Shown one piece after another: positions 49,457-57,769 of a DNA stretch of 64,000 nucleotides. This stretch comes from Cupriavidus pauculus (GTDB lineage: Bacteria > Pseudomonadota > Gammaproteobacteria > Burkholderiales > Burkholderiaceae), in assembly GCF_002858765.1 (NCBI RefSeq), contig NZ_PJRP01000001.1, positions 939,366 to 1,003,365 of the forward strand, read 5' to 3'. The position numbers and the translations under genes were made by a program. Every line of letters begins with the position of its first letter. The first letter of the stretch is position 1. Below the pieces are notes generated by a model. It did not search any database and had not been told where the DNA came from. It saw only the letters and a program-made list of their open reading frames with translations.

Positions 49457-50734
49457 ATGCGCGTAGCGATTGTGGGTGCCGGTGTCGTTGGCATGACTAC
49501 CGCGTGGCGGTTGGCCAATGATGGTCATGAGGTGACGGTGGTCGAGCGCCACGACGGTCCCGGTGAGGAAACCAGTTTCGCCAACGGCGGCCAGCTCAGC
49601 TACAGCTATGTGGCGCCGCTGGCGGGGCCGGGTGTGCTGTCGAAGGTGCCGGGCTGGCTGCTCGATCGCGATTCGCCGATGCGCTTCCGGCCGTCGATGG
49701 ACCCGGACCAATGGCGCTGGCTGATGGCCTTCGTGCAGGCGTGCAATGCCCCGACCAGCGAGGCCACCACGCGCAAGCTGCTGCGGCTGGCCTTTTATTC
49801 GCGCGACCTGATGCAGGCCTTCGTGAACCGGCCCGAGGCGCGCCAGGAGGGGGGTGGATTCGATTTTGCGCGGCGCGGCAAGCTGGTAGTGCACCGCGAC
49901 GCGGCGGCCTACGAGTCGGCATGCGGCTTGCTGGACTACCAGGCCAGTCTGGGCTGCGAGCAGCAGGCGCTGGATCGCGACGCCACCGTGGCGCTGGAGC
50001 CAGCGCTGGCGGGCATCCGTCAGGACATCGTCGGCGCCATCTACACCCCGAGCGAGGAAGTGGGCGATTGCCACCTGTTCTGCGTGTCGCTGGCCCATCT
50101 GTTGCAAGGCAACCCGGCCGTGACGCTGAAGTTCGGCACCCGGGTGACCGAATTGGTGCGCAGCGGCGAGCGTGTCACCGGTCTGCGCACCGATCATGGC
50201 GAAATCGACGCCGATGTGGTGATCGTGTCGGGCGGCATCGGCAGTGTGCCGCTGCTGAGGCCGACCGGCATCCGGCCGATGCTGTGGCCGCTCAAGGGGT
50301 ACAGCATCACGGTGCCCATTGCCGATGGCGCGCGGGCCCCGCACATCAGCGTGACGGACTTCGCCAACAAGATCGTCTATGCGCGCATCGGCAATACGCT
50401 ACGCGTGGCGGGGATGGCCGATATCGTGCGCGGCGGGGCGGTCATCGATCGCGAGCGGGCCCAGACGCTGGTAACGCAGACGCGATCGGTATTCGGCAAC
50501 GTGATGAACGGCGCCGACCTCGACGGGCTGCAGCCCTGGGCGGGTTTGCGGCCGGCCACGCCGACGGGGCTGCCGATGATCGGCGAATCGCGCCTGCGCG
50601 GGCTGTGGCTGAACCTTGGGCATGGCGCGCTCGGGTTCACGCTGGCCATGGGCAGCGCGGGCCTGCTGGCCGACCGGCTGGCGGGACGCACGCCGGCCAT
50701 CGACGCGGAAGATTTCAGTGCAGCGTCGGCCTGA
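49457..50734 (+). CDS. dadA: D-amino acid dehydrogenase small subunit (FAD)
   Basis: FAD oxidoreductase of 425 residues that oxidatively deaminates D-amino acids at the membrane. The N-terminal dinucleotide motif VAIVGAGVVGMTTAWRLAND, SFANGGQLSYSYVAPLAGPG (FAD/substrate region), DVVIVSGGIGSVPLLRPTG and the C-terminal PTGLPMIGESRLRGLWLNLG are the DadA pattern. It is followed by amino-acid binding protein genes. Other genomes carry several DadA paralogues; this one need not be the D-alanine enzyme. Confidence 0.9.
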   Translation: MRVAIVGAGVVGMTTAWRLANDGHEVTVVERHDGPGEETSFANGGQLSYSYVAPLAGPGVLSKVPGWLLDRDSPMRFRPSMDPDQWRWLMAFVQACNAPTSEATTRKLLRLAFYSRDLMQAFVNRPEARQEGGGFDFARRGKLVVHRDAAAYESACGLLDYQASLGCEQQALDRDATVALEPALAGIRQDIVGAIYTPSEEVGDCHLFCVSLAHLLQGNPAVTLKFGTRVTELVRSGERVTGLRTDHGEIDADVVIVSGGIGSVPLLRPTGIRPMLWPLKGYSITVPIADGARAPHISVTDFANKIVYARIGNTLRVAGMADIVRGGAVIDRERAQTLVTQTRSVFGNVMNGADLDGLQPWAGLRPATPTGLPMIGESRLRGLWLNLGHGALGFTLAMGSAGLLADRLAGRTPAIDAEDFSAASA

Positions 50735-50851
50735 GGCTTTCGGGCCAGGCTGACGCAACACGGGTTGTGCTGGAAGTTGAGTAGTACGTTGGGTAGTGAG
50801 ATTGCCTCAAGTCTGAAGTCTATTAAACCAAGCCCCTTGAAGGAGCGAACC

Positions 50852-51760
50852 ATGAAGTCACTGTCTGTCCGTTCGACCCCCATCCACCGCCTGCTGGCTG
50901 CCGCCGTGCTGGCCGGTGCCGCCGCCGGCGCCCACGCCGCCGATGGCGACACGCTCAAGAAGATCAAGGACAGCGGTGTGATTTCGCTGGGCTATCGTGA
51001 ATCGTCCATTCCGTTCTCGTATTCGGATGGCAACCAGGTGATGGGCTATTCGCACGACTACCTGCTGGCTATCGTCGACAAGGTGAAGTCGACGCTGAAC
51101 ACGCCGAACCTGCAGGTCAAGATGACGCCGATCACGTCGCAGAACCGCATTCCGCTGGTGCAGAACGGCACGATCGACATCGAATGCGGCAGCACCACCA
51201 ACAACACCGAGCGCCAGAAGCAGGTGGCCTTCTCGAACAGCCTGTTCATCTACGGCATCCGCATGCTGACGAAGAAGGACTCGGGCGTGACCGACTTCCC
51301 GCAGCTCAAGGGCAAGAACGTGGTGACCACGGCCGGCACCACCGGCGAGCGTCTGCTGGTGAAGATGAATGGCGAAGGCATGAACATGAACCTGACCAGC
51401 GCCAAGGACCATGGCCAGGCCTTCCTGATCCTGGAGTCGGGCCGTGCGGCGGCGTTCGTGATGGATGAACCGCTGCTGTACGGCGAGCGCACCAAGGCCA
51501 AGAACGCTGCCGACTGGGTGGTGGCCGGTACGCCGCTGCAGACCGAAAACTATGCCTGCATGTTCCGCAAGGACGATCCGTCGTTCAAGAAGCTCGTGGA
51601 CGGCGTGGTGGCCGATATCCAGAAGAGCGGCCGTGCCGAAAAGCTCTACACCAAGTGGTTCCTGCAGCCGATCCCGCCGCGCAACATCAATATGAACTAC
51701 GCGCTGTCGCCGGAAATGAAGCAACTGTTCGCGGAGCCGAACGACAAGGCGTTCCAGTAA
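50852..51760 (+). CDS. periplasmic amino-acid binding protein (GltI/glutamate-aspartate type)
   Basis: ABC transporter substrate-binding protein of 302 residues. A signal peptide (RLLAAAVLAGAAAGAHAA) precedes the fold: ISLGYRESSIPFSYSDGNQV, VPLVQNGTIDIECG-like segment with ECGSTTNNTERQKQVAFSNS, and SGRAAAFVMDEPLLYGE. TNNTERQ is characteristic of GltI-like glutamate/aspartate receptors. AAGGAG lies 7 bases before the ATG. It follows dadA by 117 bases. No matching permease or ATPase is adjacent, so the membrane part is encoded elsewhere. Confidence 0.9.
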   Translation: MKSLSVRSTPIHRLLAAAVLAGAAAGAHAADGDTLKKIKDSGVISLGYRESSIPFSYSDGNQVMGYSHDYLLAIVDKVKSTLNTPNLQVKMTPITSQNRIPLVQNGTIDIECGSTTNNTERQKQVAFSNSLFIYGIRMLTKKDSGVTDFPQLKGKNVVTTAGTTGERLLVKMNGEGMNMNLTSAKDHGQAFLILESGRAAAFVMDEPLLYGERTKAKNAADWVVAGTPLQTENYACMFRKDDPSFKKLVDGVVADIQKSGRAEKLYTKWFLQPIPPRNINMNYALSPEMKQLFAEPNDKAFQ

Positions 51761-51966
51761 GACGCCAGCCAGCCGGTGGTGCGCCGCCTGCCTTGGGCAG
51801 GAGGGGTGCCGCCCGCTGTGCAGAATTGGTTATATAGCCATATCGAATCGTTATTTCGCCATCGATAGTATTTGCGGTACCTTGGAGCCCGTTATAGGCT
51901 CATAGAGCCGTCGGATTTCCCTCAAAAGGGGCACCGGCAAGCAAACCGCATCCCACTGGAGAAGAT

Positions 51967-52779
51967 ATGCGAACGATTCGATCGGGTTGGTTCAAATCCC
52001 TGCTGGCCACCGCCCTGGTAGCCGGTGCCACTGGCCTGGCCGCGACGGCCGCCCATGCTGCCGATCTGCTGGACACGGTGAAACAGGCTGGCGTGCTCAA
52101 GGTCGGTCTGGAAGGAACCTACCCCCCGTTCGGATATCGCGGCGCGAACAATGAACTGGACGGCTTCGACGTGGAAGTGGCACGCGCCGTGGCCGCCAAG
52201 CTTGGCGTCAAGCCCGAATTCGTGACGACCGAATGGAGCGCGATCATCGCGGGCCTGCAAGCCGGCAAGTTCGACATCATCGTCAACCAGGTTTCGGTTA
52301 CCCCGCAGCGCAAGCAGGTGCTCGATTTCTCGACGCCGTACGTCTATTCGGCCGCCCAACTGATCCAGCGCAAGGACGACAAGCGCGAGTTCGCTTCGCT
52401 CGACGCGCTGAAGGGCCACAAGCTCGGCGTGAGCCTGGGCAGCAACTACAACGAGCTGGCCAAGTCCGTGCCGGGCATCGACGTCAAGACCTATCCGGGC
52501 GCCCCCGAGTACCTGCGCGATCTGGCCGCCCAGCGCGTGGATGCCGCGCTCAATGACCGCCTGATGGTCAACTACCTGATCAAGCAGGCCAACCTGCCGC
52601 TGCGCCCGGGTGCCGTGCTGCCGGGCGCCAACACCGAAGTCGCCATCCCGTTCCGCAAGGACAACCCGAAGTTCGCCGCCGCCATCGACAAGGCGCTGGA
52701 CGACCTCCGCAAGGATGGCACGCTGGCCAAGCTGTCGAACAAGTGGTTCGGCTCGGACGTGACGAAGCCGCTCAAGTAA
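51967..52779 (+). CDS. periplasmic amino-acid (cystine-type) binding protein
   Basis: ABC substrate-binding protein of 270 residues. Signal peptide LLATALVAGATGLAATAAHA; mature part KVGLEGTYPPFGYRGANNEL, DGFDVEVARAVAAKLGVKPE, SAIIAGLQAGKFDIIVNQVS, LDFSTPYVYSAAQLIQRKDD and the closing LAKLSNKWFGSDV. It resembles cystine/cysteine receptors (TcyJ/FliY). The permease that should follow (53842) is separated from it by the minus-strand toxin-antitoxin pair; the toxin stop codon overlaps the last 8 bases of this gene. The AT-rich region 51825-51900 (TTATATAGCCATATCG) is its probable promoter. Confidence 0.9.
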   Translation: MRTIRSGWFKSLLATALVAGATGLAATAAHAADLLDTVKQAGVLKVGLEGTYPPFGYRGANNELDGFDVEVARAVAAKLGVKPEFVTTEWSAIIAGLQAGKFDIIVNQVSVTPQRKQVLDFSTPYVYSAAQLIQRKDDKREFASLDALKGHKLGVSLGSNYNELAKSVPGIDVKTYPGAPEYLRDLAAQRVDAALNDRLMVNYLIKQANLPLRPGAVLPGANTEVAIPFRKDNPKFAAAIDKALDDLRKDGTLAKLSNKWFGSDVTKPLK

Positions 52780-53259
52780 AAAGCCGCCGCAGCAGCCGGA
52801 AGTCGTAGACCCATTTGCGGATCTTCCGGCTGCGTATGCGCTTCCAGTCGACGTGATACGGGTTGATGAGGATGTTGCATTCCTCAGGCGCAATCACGGA
52901 CGGCACGACCAGGATTGCGGATCGACCGTCGGCAATCCATTGCTCGCCAAAATCGTGACTGGTCTTGCCGGGCGGCACGGCGTCCCAGCCGATGGGGATG
53001 GTGTCGGTCGAGTGTTTGCAGGCGTTCTGCCAAAGCTCGTCGGGTATATCCAGACGGACCAGATACTTGTTCGCCGGCGGCTTGCCCTTCCGCACGTGTG
53101 CCAGCGTTTCAAGACAGGCCAATGCAACCGAGCCGGTGCAGTACAGCACCGACGTCCCGCAGCGGTTCCATCGCCCCCGTGCCGATATGCACCGTCCCCG
53201 CTGATGTCGTCCGCGGGATGTGACGCGGCTTCCGTGGCAATTCTCCATACGGTGATCAT
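52772..53259 (-). pseudogene. RES-domain toxin, frameshifted
   Basis: RES toxins are NAD+ phosphorylases that deplete NAD+. The N-terminus (MITVWRIATEAASHPADDIS, GDGAYRHGG) is read in one frame and the rest (RWNRCGTSVLYCTGSVALAC, LETLAHV, NILINPYHVDWKRIRSRKIR) in another. Adding one G to the five-G run at 53174-53178 would join them as RHGGRWNRCGT, the family's typical motif, giving about 161 residues. As written the product stops early or is scrambled. ATG at 53259 overlaps the antitoxin stop (ATGA). Its end overlaps the binding-protein gene. Confidence 0.87.
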
Positions 53260-53723
53260 AGGCACATCCCATAAAAGCCTGCGTGGATTTCGCTCGCCAC
53301 CAGATTCTGTCCTTCGATGGTCCGCAGAAACTCGGAAACCGGGCGATAGCCCAGGGAAAACGGCTCCCAATCAAGATACTCGGCCCACTCGCGGCGGGCC
53401 GCGAGCGAAGTGTGGTCGTGCGTGCCGTCAAAGTAGAAATGATTGAGCGTGGCAATGATGCCGAGCATGTGCGCGAACAATTCGCTTTGCCGCTCGTCCA
53501 GGTACTCATCGCCGCGTGTCTTGCGCAGAATCTCCCCCCGGTCAAACCCCAGCGCACGAATGAGCTTCTTCTTCGACACCCCCATGTCCCGCGCCAGCGC
53601 CACGACTTCGCTCGCCTTGATGCGTGGCGCCGGGCCGTCGTCCTGCGTGATGCCTGCCCCGGGCAAGCCATCGCCGTTTCCCGCCACGTCGTCGACCTGC
53701 AGGTACGTTTCCTTCATCTTCAT
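53256..53723 (-). CDS. Xre/MbcA/ParS-type antitoxin of the RES toxin
   Basis: Protein of 155 residues. A helix-turn-helix region (RIKASEVVALARDMGVSKKK, LIRALGFDRGEILRKTRGDE) is followed by the toxin-binding domain (LGIIATLNHFY; LDWEPFSLGYRPVSEFLRTI, EGQNLVASEIHAGFYG), the C-terminal layout of the Xre/MbcA/ParS family that neutralises RES toxins. GGAGGT stands 5 bases before the ATG. It is the first gene, with the toxin start overlapping its stop by ATGA. It looks intact although its toxin is not. Confidence 0.87.
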   Translation of the reverse strand: MKMKETYLQVDDVAGNGDGLPGAGITQDDGPAPRIKASEVVALARDMGVSKKKLIRALGFDRGEILRKTRGDEYLDERQSELFAHMLGIIATLNHFYFDGTHDHTSLAARREWAEYLDWEPFSLGYRPVSEFLRTIEGQNLVASEIHAGFYGMCL

Positions 53724-53841
53724 GACCACCTCCGTCTGAACCAATCCCGAAAGACGAAAATCGCCAACCCGTCGCCCGGCGCCGCGTTTCACGTATGATC
53801 GCGGCATTCCGGCCCCAGATTGACTGAATCCCAGCCCCGCC

Positions 53842-54501
53842 ATGTCCGCGCTCCAGCTCGTCATTGATTCGCTTCCCGTATTGCTGCAGGGCACGCTGCT
53901 CACGCTGAAGTTCGCCGTGCTGTCGATGGCTTTTGGCCTGGTGATCGGGATTGTGGTGGCGCTGATGGGGATTGGAAATCAGCGGATTCTCAAAGTGATG
54001 GCGCGCGTGTACGTCAGCATCATGCGCGGCACGCCGTTGCTGGTGCAGATCTTCGTCGTCTATTACGGGTTGCCGGGTATCGGCATTGCGCTCGAACCCA
54101 CGCCGGCCGGCGTGCTGACGCTGAGCCTCAACGTGGGTGCCTACCTGTCGGAAAGCATGCGTGGGGCCATCCTGGGTGTGCCGCGCGGGCAGTGGCTGGC
54201 GGCCTACAGCCTGGGCATGACGCCGGTGCAGACGCTGCTGCACGTGGTGGGCCCGCAGGCGTTGCGGCTGGCCGTGCCGAGCCTGTCGAACAGCCTCATC
54301 AGCCTGATCAAGGACACATCGCTTGTGTCGGTGATCACCGTGACCGAACTGCTGCGCACGTCGCAGGAGATCATCGCGGCCACCTACCAGCCGCTACCGC
54401 TGTACCTGGCGGCCGCCGCGATCTACTGGATCCTCAGCACGGCGCTATCGGCGTTCCAGCACGTGCTGGAACGGCGCCTGTCGCTGCCGACGCGTCACTG
54501 A
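53842..54501 (+). CDS. amino-acid ABC transporter permease
   Basis: Membrane subunit of 219 residues (HisM/GlnP class). The start VIDSLPVLLQGTLLTLKFAV, the second-helix SMAFGLVIGIVVALM, RVYVSIMRGTPLLVQIFVVY and the EAA loop (YLSESMRGAILGVPRGQWLA, AAYSLGMTPVQTLLHVVGPQ) are typical of polar amino-acid permeases. It should work with the cystine-type binding protein at 51967. No ATPase gene follows; the next gene is convergent and overlaps its end by 7 bases. Confidence 0.92.
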   Translation: MSALQLVIDSLPVLLQGTLLTLKFAVLSMAFGLVIGIVVALMGIGNQRILKVMARVYVSIMRGTPLLVQIFVVYYGLPGIGIALEPTPAGVLTLSLNVGAYLSESMRGAILGVPRGQWLAAYSLGMTPVQTLLHVVGPQALRLAVPSLSNSLISLIKDTSLVSVITVTELLRTSQEIIAATYQPLPLYLAAAAIYWILSTALSAFQHVLERRLSLPTRH

Positions 54502-55004
54502 TCCTGCATCGCCGGCGATGGCGCCGAGGGGGCATCGGGTGCGGTTGGCGGCCTGGGGGCCTCGACATTGAGCTGGCGCCCCGTTTCCAGCAGTGTCTTC
54601 AGGCCGGCCAGGATCAGCGGCCAGCCGTTGCGCCCGCCCTGCAGGATCTGTTCGTCCAGCGGTTCCTGATGGAGCTCGCTGACGGTCAGCCGCACGGCTT
54701 CGTCGCCCAGCGCGTCGATCTGCCACGTGACCACCACCTCGGGCAACTGGCAGAACGCTTCCAGCCACTCCACGCGCCACGTGACCGACAGGCGGTAGGG
54801 CGGCTCGGCGGCCAGTACAACGCCCTGCGAGTCGACCTTGCCGTCATCCATGCGCAGCACGAAGGGGCTGCCCACCTGCCAGTCGGATTCGACGCGGCGT
54901 CCGAAAAAGTACTTCACGCTTAGCACGGGGTCGGTCAGGGCCTGCCAGACCTGTTCCGCCGTCGCGGCGATATAGGTGACGACAACGGTTTGCGGCGTAG
55001 ACAT
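54495..55004 (-). CDS. SRPBCC (AHSA1/START-like) domain protein
   Basis: Protein of 169 residues with the AHSA1 helix-grip fold: VVVTYIAATAEQVWQALTDP, VLSVKYFFGRRVESDWQVGS, PYRLSVTWRVEWLEAFCQLP and the long C-terminal helix WPLILAGLKTLLETGRQL, then a proline-rich tail. Such proteins bind hydrophobic ligands or help chaperones; no substrate is evident. GAGGAG precedes the ATG at 55004. It is convergent to the ABC permease. Confidence 0.85.
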   Translation of the reverse strand: MSTPQTVVVTYIAATAEQVWQALTDPVLSVKYFFGRRVESDWQVGSPFVLRMDDGKVDSQGVVLAAEPPYRLSVTWRVEWLEAFCQLPEVVVTWQIDALGDEAVRLTVSELHQEPLDEQILQGGRNGWPLILAGLKTLLETGRQLNVEAPRPPTAPDAPSAPSPAMQDQ

Positions 55005-55121
55005 ATGCGGTCTCCTCGTCGACGGACGGGGCAGCGGCCGTGGGCGTGGCGATGGGAGTCGGTACCGGATACTGTCGCACCGAATGGCGGTGGACGGCAA
55101 GAGGAAGGGGAGGGGAGAGAA

Positions 55122-55148
55122 ACCCTCTCCCGGCGGGCGGGAGAGGGT
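55122..55148. repeat. intergenic palindrome downstream of cyanophycin synthetase
   Basis: An 11-bp stem (ACCCTCTCCCG, 55122-55132, with CGGGAGAGGGT, 55138-55148) and 5-base loop, between cphA and the SRPBCC gene upstream region. It shares the CCTCTCCCG...CGGGAGAGG core with 21110-21142, so it is probably a member of a dispersed repeat. It could also terminate the cphA message, 18 bases after its stop. Confidence 0.6.
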
Positions 55149-55165
55149 GGCAGGGCGGGGCCGGA

Positions 55166-57736
55166 TTACTGCGCGGCCACGCGTTGGGCGATGTGGTCCA
55201 GCGCTTCCTCGACCTGGTCGATCAGGATCAGGCACAGGTCGCCCGGCTGCAGGCGTGCCAGCCCCGTGTCGATGGCCACGAACTCGCCGCGGATCTCCTC
55301 GGTGTGGCTGGTGCGTTGCGCACCGACCAGGCCTTCGCGCAGCAGCGCCAGCACTTCGCCGTCTTCACGGCCGCGCTGGCATTGGTCCTGGTACAGCAGC
55401 ACGTCGTCGAACACGCCACCCAGGATCTGGGTCTGCTTGCGGATGTCCTCGTCGCGACGGTCGCCCGCCCCGCTGATGACCACCACGCGCTTTTTCGACG
55501 GCATGGTCTGCACGGCGTTGCACAGCGCCTGGATGGCATCGGGGTTGTGGCCGTAGTCGGCGATCAGCGTGGCGCCCTTGTAGTCGAACACGTTGAAGCG
55601 GCCCGGCGCGGTGGCGGCGTCGTTGACGAACGTGGCCAGCGCGCGGCGGATCACGTTCCAGTCGATGCCCAGTGCCCAGGCGGCGGCAATCGACGACATG
55701 GCGTTTTCCACCTGGAAGCCGATCGAGCCGTTGCGCGTCAGCGGGATGTCGGCCAGCGCAAAACGCACGCTGGTATCACCCTCGGTGGCCACGATCTCGG
55801 CGCCCTCCATGAACACCACGCGCTTGCCCTGGGCGCGGTGCAGCGCCATCGTCGGCAGGCCCGCGTCCTGCGCGAAGAACGTGATCGACCCCGGGCAGGC
55901 ATCGGCCATGCGCGCCACCATCGGATCGGCGGCGTTCAGCACGGCCATGCCGTGCGGCGCCACGTTCTGCACGATCACGCTCTTGAGCACGGCCAGGTCT
56001 TCCACGGTGCTGATGTACGACAGCCCCAGGTGGTCGCCTTCGCCCACGTTGGTCACCACGGCCACATCGCAGCGGTCGAAGGCCAGGCCTTCGCGCAGCA
56101 GGCCGCCGCGGGCCGTCTCGAACACCGCGGCGTCCACGTCGGGGTGCAGCAGCACATTGCGCGCGCTGCGCGGGCCGCTGCAGTCGCCGGTGTCGATACG
56201 CTGACCCTGGATGTACACGCCATCGGTGCCGGTCATGCCCATGCGCAGGCCGTTCGAGGCCAGGATATGGGTGATCAGGCGGACGGTGGTGGTCTTGCCG
56301 TTGGTGCCCGATACGGCCACGACGGGAATGCGGCCGTCGTCACCATCGGTGAACATGGTCGAGATAATGGCTTCGCCGACGGCGCGGCCCTTGCCGTATG
56401 ACGGCTGCAGGTGCATGCGCAGGCCCGGCGCGGCGTTCACTTCGACAATGCCGCCGGCCTGTTCCTCGAACGGCTTGAGCATCGTCTCGCACACGGCGTC
56501 GACGCCGCAGATGTCCAGGCCCACCATCTGGGCGGCGGCCACCGCGCGGGCGGCGATATCGGGGTGGACGTCATCGGTCACATCGGTGGCGCTGCCGCCG
56601 GTGGACAGGTTCGCGTTGTTGCGCAGTACCACGCGCGCGCCCTTGGCCGGCACGGCATCGGCGCTCAGGCCCTGCTTGGCCAGCGTGGCCAGCGCGATGT
56701 CATCGAAGCGGATCTTGGTCAGCGACGTGGCGTGGCCTTCGCCGCGACGCGGGTCGCGGTTCACTTCTTCCACGAGCTGGCGCACCGTGTGGGTGCCATC
56801 GCCAATGACCTGCGGCGGATCGCGGCGCGCCGCGGCCACCAGGTGCTTGCCGACCACCAGCAGGCGGAAGTCGTGGCCCGGGATGTAGCGCTCGACCAGC
56901 ACGTCCGATGAAATGTCGGCGGCCACTTCGTAGGCCGTCATCACTTCCTCGCGCGTGCGGATGCGCACGGCCACGCCCTTGCCCTGGTTGCCGTCGCGCG
57001 GCTTCACCACGACCGGGCCGTTGATCTCCTGCGCGGCCGCCCAGGCTTCCTCGGCGCTGGTCACCGAACGGCCCAGCGGCACGGGCACGCCGGCCGCATG
57101 CAGCAGCGCCTTGGTCAGTTCCTTGTCCTGCGCGATCGATTCGGAGACCGCGCTGGTCATGTCGGTCTCGGCGGCCTGGATGCGGCGTTGCTTGCTGCCC
57201 CACCCGAACTGCACCATCGAGCCCTGCGTCAGGCGGCGATACGGAATGCCACGCGCCACGGCGGCGTAGACGATGGACCCGGTGCTGGGCCCCAGGCGCA
57301 CGTCTTCATCGAGTTCGCGCAGGCGATGCAGCGCATCTTCCAGATCGAACGGCTTGTCGTCGCGCGCGGCCAGGCACAACTGCTCGGCCAGGTCGAAGGC
57401 CAGGCGGCCCACTTCTTCCTCGCTGTACTGCACCACCACCTGGTAGGTGCCCGGTTCCAGCGTCGGCGCGGCGTGGCTGAACGTGACCGGGCAGCCGGCG
57501 GCTGCCTGCAGGCCCAGCGCGGCGGCTTCCAGCGCGTGGGCCATCGACGGCGAGCCAGCCTCGTCGTCGGGCCGCATCGGGCCGATGCCCGGAAAGCGGG
57601 CGCGCAGCCGATCCTCGAAGCCCGGCAGTTCGGCCAGCAGATGCGATTGGTCCGAGCACGCCACGATGGCTTCGATGGCGGTATGCCGGCACCACAGATT
57701 CGGGCCACGCAGAGCCCGGATACGAGAGACTTCCAT
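55166..57736 (-). CDS. cphA: cyanophycin synthetase, second copy (856 residues)
   Basis: Makes the reserve polymer multi-L-arginyl-poly-aspartate. Domains: an N-terminal domain (residues 1-160, LRGPNLWCRHTAIEAIVACS), an ATP-grasp domain (residues 200-460, VVVKPRDGNQGKGVAVRIRT; VLVERYIPGHDFRLLVVGKH; GGIVEVNAAPGLRMHLQPSY) that adds aspartate, and a MurE-like ligase domain (P-loop VSGTNGKTTTVRLITHIL about residue 472; FETARGGLLREGLAFDRCDV; ADYGHNPDAIQAL) that adds arginine. It lies 33 bases after the 883-residue paralogue. The N-terminal domain is more diverged than in the paralogue. Confidence 0.93.
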   Translation of the reverse strand: MEVSRIRALRGPNLWCRHTAIEAIVACSDQSHLLAELPGFEDRLRARFPGIGPMRPDDEAGSPSMAHALEAAALGLQAAAGCPVTFSHAAPTLEPGTYQVVVQYSEEEVGRLAFDLAEQLCLAARDDKPFDLEDALHRLRELDEDVRLGPSTGSIVYAAVARGIPYRRLTQGSMVQFGWGSKQRRIQAAETDMTSAVSESIAQDKELTKALLHAAGVPVPLGRSVTSAEEAWAAAQEINGPVVVKPRDGNQGKGVAVRIRTREEVMTAYEVAADISSDVLVERYIPGHDFRLLVVGKHLVAAARRDPPQVIGDGTHTVRQLVEEVNRDPRRGEGHATSLTKIRFDDIALATLAKQGLSADAVPAKGARVVLRNNANLSTGGSATDVTDDVHPDIAARAVAAAQMVGLDICGVDAVCETMLKPFEEQAGGIVEVNAAPGLRMHLQPSYGKGRAVGEAIISTMFTDGDDGRIPVVAVSGTNGKTTTVRLITHILASNGLRMGMTGTDGVYIQGQRIDTGDCSGPRSARNVLLHPDVDAAVFETARGGLLREGLAFDRCDVAVVTNVGEGDHLGLSYISTVEDLAVLKSVIVQNVAPHGMAVLNAADPMVARMADACPGSITFFAQDAGLPTMALHRAQGKRVVFMEGAEIVATEGDTSVRFALADIPLTRNGSIGFQVENAMSSIAAAWALGIDWNVIRRALATFVNDAATAPGRFNVFDYKGATLIADYGHNPDAIQALCNAVQTMPSKKRVVVISGAGDRRDEDIRKQTQILGGVFDDVLLYQDQCQRGREDGEVLALLREGLVGAQRTSHTEEIRGEFVAIDTGLARLQPGDLCLILIDQVEEALDHIAQRVAAQ

Positions 57737-57769
57737 AGAATCGTTTGTCCGTTGTTCTTCCGGGCGGGA

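Noticed and set aside
50735..50851. Missing permease and ATPase genes after the first binding protein as evidence of deletion
   Set aside because: Orphan binding-protein genes are common in these genomes and nothing in the sequence marks a junction.
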